Translations under genes and position numbers: made by a program
Notes under the pieces: generated by a model
What the model was told of the DNA's origin: nothing
The model's input: the letters and a program-made list of their open reading frames with translations, nothing else
Databases searched by the model: none
Part shown: positions 26,999 through 33,724 of the stretch, in pieces
How the letters are laid out: every line of letters begins with the position of its first letter
How positions within the stretch are numbered: the stretch's first letter is position 1
DNA from: Cyclobacteriaceae bacterium
GTDB lineage: Bacteria > Bacteroidota > Bacteroidia > Cytophagales > Cyclobacteriaceae
Assembly (NCBI GenBank): GCA_027067135.1
Contig: JAMOMJ010000301.1
Span: 1-33,724, forward strand
DNA length: 33,724 nucleotides
Direction of reading: 5' to 3'

Positions 26999-29900
26999 TT
27001 GAAAGATAAAAATAAAATAAGGTTAAAAAATCTATCTATACAGGTGGTTGCCATTTTGGTAATTAACATTTTGGTTATTTTATCTTTTTTCCAATTATCA
27101 AGTGTTCAAACTTATTTAGGAAGAATGCTTACCAACAGTATTAGCAAAAAAGTTGGATATGAAATAACGATTGACAAGGTAGATATTGAATGGCTTGATA
27201 AAGCTATTCTAGAACATGTAAAGGTGAAAGATCTGGCTAAAAATGAGATGATTAATATTGACCAGGTTTTTATTAATTACAGATTTTCTTCATTAATTGG
27301 CGATCGAGCAAACATTATTGACCAAATTGTGCTACACAAACCCAATGTGCAACTTAGCTTATCGGATAGCTCCCCTTTAAACATCACTTCGTTTATAACT
27401 GCTCTAAAAAAGAGGTATGCCCCTAAAAGGAAAAATAAGGCTAAACCATTTATTATTAGTGAAATTATATTAGAACAAGGAACGTTTACCTATGACCACC
27501 AAAATAGAAAATCGTTAGCGAACAGATTCGATTATAACCATTTTGGTTTAGATTCGATTAATATGCAGGCCTCAAAGCTTTATGTAGTAGCCGATACATT
27601 TGGTTTAAGTGTCCAAAGTCTTTCGGCCTTTGAAACATCCACTCAATTACCCATACATTCCTTTACTACAAATTATGAGGTAAGTAATGCTCAAATGAAA
27701 TTTGAAAAGCTACACTTTGCTCTGGGAAATAGCATAATCAACGACTCTATCGTATTTGAGTATAACTCCATGGCAGATTTAAGCCATTTTACTGAAAAAG
27801 TGTACATTCTAGCTCGTTTTAAGGAGTTGAAACTTTCAACCCAAGACTTAAAGTATTTTTCTCCTTATTTTAATTCTATTTATGACACAATTTTTCTAAA
27901 AGGAAACTTAAAAGGTCGATTAAATAAATTTGATCTTAAAGAAATTTTCCTGCAGTTTGGGACAAATAGTAGCTTAGTCGGAAAGGCTTATTTCGAAGGG
28001 CTTCCTGATATTTATAATACATTTATTGATTTAAAATTAAAAAACTCGAAGGTTTATAAGCCAGATCTTTCAATCTACATTCCTTCAGAATCATTTAATA
28101 AGTTCTATCCTTTTGATTCAGCAAAAGTTAAGGGTACGTTTACAGGATACCCCAAAGACTTTGTTTCTAAAGCTTCTATTAAAACGAGTATCGGCCATAT
28201 TCATACCGATTTGAATTTGAAGTTAGCAAACGATCCGGCTCTTTCTAAGTACAGCGGAGCCATTAAGTTAGATAAATTTGATCTAGGAAAGCTATTCAAT
28301 GCAGAATCAATTTTAGGGAAGACAAGTTTATCAGGCAAAATCAAGGGCAAAGGGATGACAAAATCTAGTGCGAACTTTAACCTCGAAAGTAGCATAGATG
28401 AAGTGGATTTATATAAGTATAACTACACCAACATTGTTACCAACGCCCATTTTTCGCAAGAATTATTTGATGGTTCATTGAAGATCAATGATCCAAATTT
28501 GCAATTTCAGACCACGGGCATTATCGATCTTAGAGCTACTAAAAAAATAATTCAGCTTGAGGGTGAATTGAAAAATGCACAGCTAAATGCGCTGCATATC
28601 AGATCAGATACTTCTTCTATTTCGGCAAAATTTAATGTGAATGCCAGAGGGCTATCAATAGACAGTATTATAGGAACACTTCATGTTGCAGAGCTTAAAG
28701 CTACCAATAATGAACAATCCTATCAAGTAAATAACCTCGAATTAATTTCAGAAATAAAGAACTCGGAACGTGTTATCGTGTTGTACTCCGATCGCGTAAA
28801 AATGAAGTTAGCAGGTAGCTTTAATTTAACTACTGCATATAAGGATATCTTTTATCTGTGGAAAAAACATAGGATAAAGTTTAGAAACCAAACAGATGAA
28901 ATAGACAGATTTTATAAAGAATCGACTTATGAGCCACACATTTCAAACATTGATTATGAAATTGAACTACAGAATATAAACCCATTAGTAAACCTTTTTG
29001 ATCCTTTAATTTACCTATCTCAAAATACTTTTATTAAGGGCAGCTTGGTAACAAGCAAACAACTGAGCGTGCTAAAGATGAATTTTAAGAACGACACTAT
29101 TATTTATGATAATAATTCTTTGATAAACAATAATATAAACATATTCACGCAAAGTTTTCCTGATAAAAATAAAGTGAGTGGTCAATTTAGTATTGACTCA
29201 GAAACTCAGGTATTAAGGAGTGGTTCTTCATTAGATAGTTTAGCTATACACTCACAATGGGCCGCAGATTCATTAAATTTTGACATACACATACGGCAGC
29301 AAGCTGAACATAACGTAAACAAAGTAGAAGGTATTTTTCGATTTAATTCTGATACTACTTTATTGCGCTTTGGTAACTCGCAAATTCAAGTACTTGAACA
29401 AACTTGGAATATTAGAGAAAACAATTTAATTACATTTACCAAAGATAACCTTAGGTTATCAAATATGAGTATTAAAAGTGGTACTCAATCAATAAGCGCA
29501 TCTGGGTCTATTTCAAAATTTAATAACAAACCAGTAATAATAAAGATTAGAAGTGTAAATATGAATAATCTCAACCCTCTTATAACCAATAAATTAGAAG
29601 GCATGATTAGTGGTTCAGCCAAGGTGTCAAATATATTTAGCACACCTTTAATAGAAACTGACTTCATCATCGACAGCCTAAGAGTTGATGGCTATTATTT
29701 TGGTAATATCGAAGGTGTGAGTAATTGGAATCAGTTCGACAATCAGTTTGACGTTAACTTTTTTGTGGACAGGAAGAGTGTTAAACTTTTAAATATCACA
29801 GGAGCCTATAAACCATTAGGTGATAATAATGCGTTGATGTTAGATGCCCAACTAATAAATACAGATTTGAGATTAGTTGAGCCATTTACAAAGCTTTTTA

Positions 29901-31519
29901 CAGATATTGAAGGAACCGTTTCTGGTAATGTAAAAATTACAGGTGCTTTGTTTAAGCCTATTTTAAAAGGAAGTGGTCGTATTAATGATGCATCTATTAC
30001 CGTTGACTACTTAAAATCAAAATTATACGCACAGGGTAATTGGCAGCTCGACTCAAGCTTAATATCACTTAATAATGTGGCAATTAAAGATGATAATATT
30101 GGTACAGGCCTGCTTAATGCCAATTTTTATCACAGCAATTTCAAGTCGTTCTCAATGGATTTAAAAGCTGATTTTGATAATCTAAAAGTGCTCAATACCC
30201 TTGCAAAAAACAATGATTATTTTTATGGAACAGCCATTGGAAGTGGTAATTTATCAATAACAGGGTCATTTAGCAATTTGGTTATTAGCACCAGAGCCAA
30301 AACTGAAAAAGGTACCAAATTTTATATTCCACTAAGTGATAGCAAATCAGGAGCCAAGCAAGAAGATTTTATTTCATTTTCGAACTTTACAAGCGAGGAT
30401 GAAACTACCACCGTTGCAATTGAAGATAAAATAAACTTAAAAAATGTTACAGTTAACTTGGATATTGAAGTAACGCCCGATGCCTATGCAGAAATTATTT
30501 TTGACCTAACTGCAGGAGATATTATCCGTGGTAAAGGGAAAGGAAATTTAAGTTTAGGAGTAGATACAAAAGGTGAATTTACGGTTTTGGGAGAATACGA
30601 GTTTACAGAAGGTGCCTATAATTTTACTATGTATAATATTGTAAATAAGGAGTTTAAGATTAATCCTAAAAGTAAAATTACATTTTCAGGCGACCCCTAT
30701 TTGGCCACTATGGAGATTGATGCAGATTATAAAGTAAATACTTCACTTGCTCCCATTATTGATACAGTTTACCAAGATTTACCCGAGCTAAAACGAATTT
30801 ATCCTACCAAAGTACTACTTGATTTAAACGGCCCTCTCCTATCTCCAGATATTGATTTTGATATTATTATAGAAGATTATCCTCGATCGAATGTAAATAT
30901 TGATACGGAGGTAAGAGCATTCTTAAACAAGATTAAAAATGATGAGCAAGAAATGAATCGGCAAGTTTTTAGTCTATTGGTTTTTAGAAAATTCTCCCCT
31001 CCAAACTCATTCTCAACTGGTGGAACTTTAGGTAGCAGTGTTTCCGAGTTTGTCTCTAACCAGTTGAGCTATTGGATTAGCCAGGTGGATGAAAATTTAA
31101 CCATTGATTTAGATTTAGGTGAATTAGATGCCGATGCACTCAAAACATTTCAACTTAGGGTTTCCTATGCCTTTATGGATGGAAAACTAATTATTACTCG
31201 CGATGGTGGGTTTACAGATCAAAACCAAGAAGCAACATTATCGAGTATTACTGGCGATTGGACAGTAGAGTACCTTCTATCGCAAGATGGTAAACTGAGA
31301 ATTAAAATTTTTAAAAGAACAAATTATGACCAACTATCTGCCTCTACAGGAAATAATGACGAGTTAATAACAGGAGGATTTAGCTTATTATATACAACTA
31401 GCTTTGACCATATTAAAGACCTCTTTAATAAGAATAAAAGTAAGAAATCGTCTAGCCCGCCCAAGAATAATTCAGGCAAGGAGGCTATAAAGCCTGATGA
31501 AGATGAAAATATCCCCTAA
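26999..31519 (+). CDS. tamB: Translocation/assembly module TamB-like protein (TTG start)
   Basis: Single N-terminal TM, very long beta-repeat AsmA/DUF490-like body, conserved C-terminal SVSEFVSNQLSYWISQVDENLTIDLDL. Confidence 0.9.
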   Translation: MKDKNKIRLKNLSIQVVAILVINILVILSFFQLSSVQTYLGRMLTNSISKKVGYEITIDKVDIEWLDKAILEHVKVKDLAKNEMINIDQVFINYRFSSLIGDRANIIDQIVLHKPNVQLSLSDSSPLNITSFITALKKRYAPKRKNKAKPFIISEIILEQGTFTYDHQNRKSLANRFDYNHFGLDSINMQASKLYVVADTFGLSVQSLSAFETSTQLPIHSFTTNYEVSNAQMKFEKLHFALGNSIINDSIVFEYNSMADLSHFTEKVYILARFKELKLSTQDLKYFSPYFNSIYDTIFLKGNLKGRLNKFDLKEIFLQFGTNSSLVGKAYFEGLPDIYNTFIDLKLKNSKVYKPDLSIYIPSESFNKFYPFDSAKVKGTFTGYPKDFVSKASIKTSIGHIHTDLNLKLANDPALSKYSGAIKLDKFDLGKLFNAESILGKTSLSGKIKGKGMTKSSANFNLESSIDEVDLYKYNYTNIVTNAHFSQELFDGSLKINDPNLQFQTTGIIDLRATKKIIQLEGELKNAQLNALHIRSDTSSISAKFNVNARGLSIDSIIGTLHVAELKATNNEQSYQVNNLELISEIKNSERVIVLYSDRVKMKLAGSFNLTTAYKDIFYLWKKHRIKFRNQTDEIDRFYKESTYEPHISNIDYEIELQNINPLVNLFDPLIYLSQNTFIKGSLVTSKQLSVLKMNFKNDTIIYDNNSLINNNINIFTQSFPDKNKVSGQFSIDSETQVLRSGSSLDSLAIHSQWAADSLNFDIHIRQQAEHNVNKVEGIFRFNSDTTLLRFGNSQIQVLEQTWNIRENNLITFTKDNLRLSNMSIKSGTQSISASGSISKFNNKPVIIKIRSVNMNNLNPLITNKLEGMISGSAKVSNIFSTPLIETDFIIDSLRVDGYYFGNIEGVSNWNQFDNQFDVNFFVDRKSVKLLNITGAYKPLGDNNALMLDAQLINTDLRLVEPFTKLFTDIEGTVSGNVKITGALFKPILKGSGRINDASITVDYLKSKLYAQGNWQLDSSLISLNNVAIKDDNIGTGLLNANFYHSNFKSFSMDLKADFDNLKVLNTLAKNNDYFYGTAIGSGNLSITGSFSNLVISTRAKTEKGTKFYIPLSDSKSGAKQEDFISFSNFTSEDETTTVAIEDKINLKNVTVNLDIEVTPDAYAEIIFDLTAGDIIRGKGKGNLSLGVDTKGEFTVLGEYEFTEGAYNFTMYNIVNKEFKINPKSKITFSGDPYLATMEIDADYKVNTSLAPIIDTVYQDLPELKRIYPTKVLLDLNGPLLSPDIDFDIIIEDYPRSNVNIDTEVRAFLNKIKNDEQEMNRQVFSLLVFRKFSPPNSFSTGGTLGSSVSEFVSNQLSYWISQVDENLTIDLDLGELDADALKTFQLRVSYAFMDGKLIITRDGGFTDQNQEATLSSITGDWTVEYLLSQDGKLRIKIFKRTNYDQLSASTGNNDELITGGFSLLYTTSFDHIKDLFNKNKSKKSSSPPKNNSGKEAIKPDEDENIP

Positions 31520-31557
31520 TATTCGTTAATAATTATTATCTTGAGCAAAATTCTATT

Positions 31558-31944
31558 ATGGAAGTTGTTAAAGTTGTAAAAAAGTATGCAGAGTCAATTG
31601 GAGGTAATTTTTCCACCTATGACGATTCCAAAGTTGCTGTTGTTATTCCAATTGGGCAGCATAGGCATCAAACAGTATTAGCCGAATCCAAAAGCATAAA
31701 TGGTAATTTTTATATTACCCTTACATCTAAAATCAGTAATAAAGAGGCCATCTCCGATGTTGATATTTACGAAAAACAAAAAAACCTTTTATTTGGAAAA
31801 CTGGTTATTGAAAAAGATCATCTTGAAATACGGGCTTATTTAGAAGAAAAAATGTCGGAACAGTTAATTGCTGAAATTTTTAATGAAATAGCTGCCTTTG
31901 CCGACATCTATGAAAAACGATTTACCGGAAAAGATATCTATTAA
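31558..31944 (+). CDS. Hypothetical protein
   Basis: 128-aa ORF, 38 bp after tamB, good codon content, no recognised motif. Confidence 0.55.
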   Translation: MEVVKVVKKYAESIGGNFSTYDDSKVAVVIPIGQHRHQTVLAESKSINGNFYITLTSKISNKEAISDVDIYEKQKNLLFGKLVIEKDHLEIRAYLEEKMSEQLIAEIFNEIAAFADIYEKRFTGKDIY

Positions 31945-31950
31945 TTTTCT

Positions 31951-31958
31951 TAATTTTG
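31951..31958 (+). promoter_or_regulatory. -7 element TAATTTTG of rnpB promoter
   Basis: Exact TAnnTTTG ending 5 nt before the predicted P RNA 5' helix. Confidence 0.5.
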
Positions 31959-31963
31959 CAGTG

Positions 31964-32357
31964 CAGACCGCCTTATCGACCCGCTAGCTAGCGGGTAGGA
32001 AAGTCCGGGCAACGTAGAGCAACGCACTTCCTAACAGGAAGGCTCTCCGCCAGATGGCGGAGGGACAGATAGTGCAACAGAAAATATACTACTCCTGATT
32101 AATTTTAGGAGCAAAGGTGAAAAGGTGGGGTAAGAGCCTACCGCTTTGATGGCGACATCATTGGCAGTGTAAACCTTGCGTGTTGAAAAATCAAATAGGT
32201 ACTGTCTCCGACACTTGTCGGAGCTAACTTGCTCGGTTAGACTTGCAGTATGGGTAGATTGCTTGATCCCGATAGTGATATCGGGACTAGATAAATGATA
32301 AGGGTCTCGTTCTGATAATTATCGGGATCGGGATACAGAACCCGGCTTACAGGTCTG
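31964..32357 (+). ncRNA. rnpB: RNase P RNA (class A)
   Basis: Terminal pairing CAGACC...GGTCTG; AGGAAAGTCCGGGC, AACAGAAA, GTGAAAaGGTGGGGTAAGAGCCTACCGC, AGATAAATGATAAGGG, ACAGAACCCGGCTTACAGGTCTG; followed by T-run. Confidence 0.95.
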
Positions 32358-32372
32358 TTTTTTTTTATTGTT

Positions 32373-32446
32373 GCCACTAAGACATAAAGGCACAAAGAAT
32401 CACTAACTTTTTCTATCCTCTTTGTGTACCTTAGCGTTTTAGTGCC
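32373..32446. repeat. Imperfect inverted repeat GCCACTAAGACATAAAGGCACAAAG...CTTTGTGTACCTTAGCGTTTTAGTGCC
   Basis: Complementary arms of about 25 nt; resembles dispersed Bacteroidetes intergenic palindromes. Confidence 0.65.
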
Positions 32447-32488
32447 TTTGCTACCGCTGTGGCTATTTAATAACTTTTAATAGAAAAA

Positions 32489-33649
32489 ATGCCTTCCATT
32501 TTAATTGTTGACGATGAAAAAAGCATTCGCTTTGCATTACGAGAAATACTAGAAGATGAAAACTACGAAGTGGATGAAGCGGCTGATGGTGTTGAAGCCC
32601 TAAAAAAGCTATCGTCCAATTCGTATGATGCTGTTTTAAGCGATATTAAGATGCCAAAAATGGATGGCATCACATTGCTCGAAAAGGCCATTGAAGAGGG
32701 GGTTGATACTCCTTTTATTATGATTTCGGCACATGGTACCATTGATACAGCCGTAGATGCCACCAAAAAGGGAGCATTTGACTTTATAGAAAAGCCACCG
32801 GACTTAAACCGTGTACTTTTAGCCGTTCGTAATGCGGTGGATAAAGAAACTCTGGTTAAAGAAACAAAGGTTCTTAAAAAGAAAATAGCCAAATCAACTT
32901 CTATTATTGGGGAATCTGAACCTATTCAAAAGGTATTTGCAACCATTGAAAAAGTAGCCCCCTCTGAAGCACGTGTGCTTATTACTGGGCCAAATGGCTC
33001 TGGTAAAGAGTTGATTGCTAAATCGTTACATAAAAACAGTTCAAGAAAAAAGAGTCCACTAATTGAAGTTAATTGTGCAGCCATACCTAGTGAATTAATT
33101 GAGAGTGAACTATTTGGGCACGAAAAAGGTGCTTTTACTTCGGCAATAAAACAGCGTATAGGTAAATTTGAACAAGCTCATAACGGCACCCTGTTCTTAG
33201 ATGAAATAGGAGATATGAGCCTCTCTGCTCAGGCCAAGGTACTGCGTGCATTGCAAGAAAATGTGATAACCAGAGTGGGTGGCGATAAGGAAATTAAAGT
33301 AAATGTACGTGTGCTTGCAGCCACCAATAAAAACCTGAAAGAAGAAATTGCCAATGGCAATTTTAGAGAAGATCTATACCACCGGCTCAGTGTTATCATT
33401 ATTGATGTACCTGGTTTAAATGATCGAATAGATGATATTCCATTACTTACAGAACATTTTTTAAGCCTTATTGCCAACGAATATGGAGCTCCGGCCAAAA
33501 CAATGGACACCAAAGCCATAGCACTACTTCAAAAGCATAACTGGACTGGTAATATTCGCGAACTCCGAAATGTAGTAGAACGACTCATTATTTTGGGTGG
33601 TGCTAATATTTCTGCTAAAGATGTAGTGCAATTTGGGCATATTGGTTAA
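32489..33649 (+). CDS. Sigma-54-dependent response regulator (receiver + AAA+), no C-terminal Fis HTH
   Basis: ILIVDDEKSIRFALREIL receiver, LITGPNGSGKELIAK Walker A, GAFTSA sigma-54 contact motif, GTLFLDEIGDM Walker B; ends at VVQFGHIG soon after the AAA+ lid. Confidence 0.93.
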   Translation: MPSILIVDDEKSIRFALREILEDENYEVDEAADGVEALKKLSSNSYDAVLSDIKMPKMDGITLLEKAIEEGVDTPFIMISAHGTIDTAVDATKKGAFDFIEKPPDLNRVLLAVRNAVDKETLVKETKVLKKKIAKSTSIIGESEPIQKVFATIEKVAPSEARVLITGPNGSGKELIAKSLHKNSSRKKSPLIEVNCAAIPSELIESELFGHEKGAFTSAIKQRIGKFEQAHNGTLFLDEIGDMSLSAQAKVLRALQENVITRVGGDKEIKVNVRVLAATNKNLKEEIANGNFREDLYHRLSVIIIDVPGLNDRIDDIPLLTEHFLSLIANEYGAPAKTMDTKAIALLQKHNWTGNIRELRNVVERLIILGGANISAKDVVQFGHIG

Positions 33650-33724
33650 AACAATATAGGGTTACCCATTTAAAGCGCATAGAAATTGCTGTATCAGAAT
33701 AACATCAAATATATGGTCACCCTG

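Noticed and set aside
32563-32892. 109-aa minus-strand ORF (and 33229-33519)
   Set aside because: Antisense to the well-supported sigma-54 regulator.
1-33724. CRISPR array or tRNA genes
   Set aside because: No regularly spaced identical repeats and no convincing tRNA cloverleaf noticed on reading; a tRNAscan/minced run would be needed for certainty.

Overview
AT-rich window from a probable Bacteroidetes (Cytophagales-like) chromosome. The left edge (1-2622) carries a defence island: a truncated Cap15-like 2TM/beta-barrel effector, a CD-NTase, an E2-like protein with a C-terminal SEC-C zinc motif, and a small fourth ORF. I read this as a type II-short-like CBASS operon with a possible new accessory gene. 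It is followed by about 1 kb of noncoding DNA (2627-3606) rich in hairpins. That block is bounded by two direct copies of a dif-like sequence whose XerD-type arm (TTATGTTAAAT) matches the E. coli dif XerD arm, and it ends in a 159-bp imperfect palindrome. The rest is mostly core genome: gyrA, ctaA, coaX, smpB, tsaD, tamB, rnpB (RNase P RNA) and a sigma-54 response regulator, plus membrane and heme proteins. The most unusual core-region gene is at 17733-19835(-). It encodes a 700-aa protein that reads as a periplasmic dCache sensor fused to a pentameric ligand-gated ion channel-like module, inside a tightly packed 5-gene cluster (DUF2339 / DUF3999 / outer-membrane barrel / Cache-pLGIC / heme-binding protein). 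All assignments come from reading motifs by eye; no database search was run.
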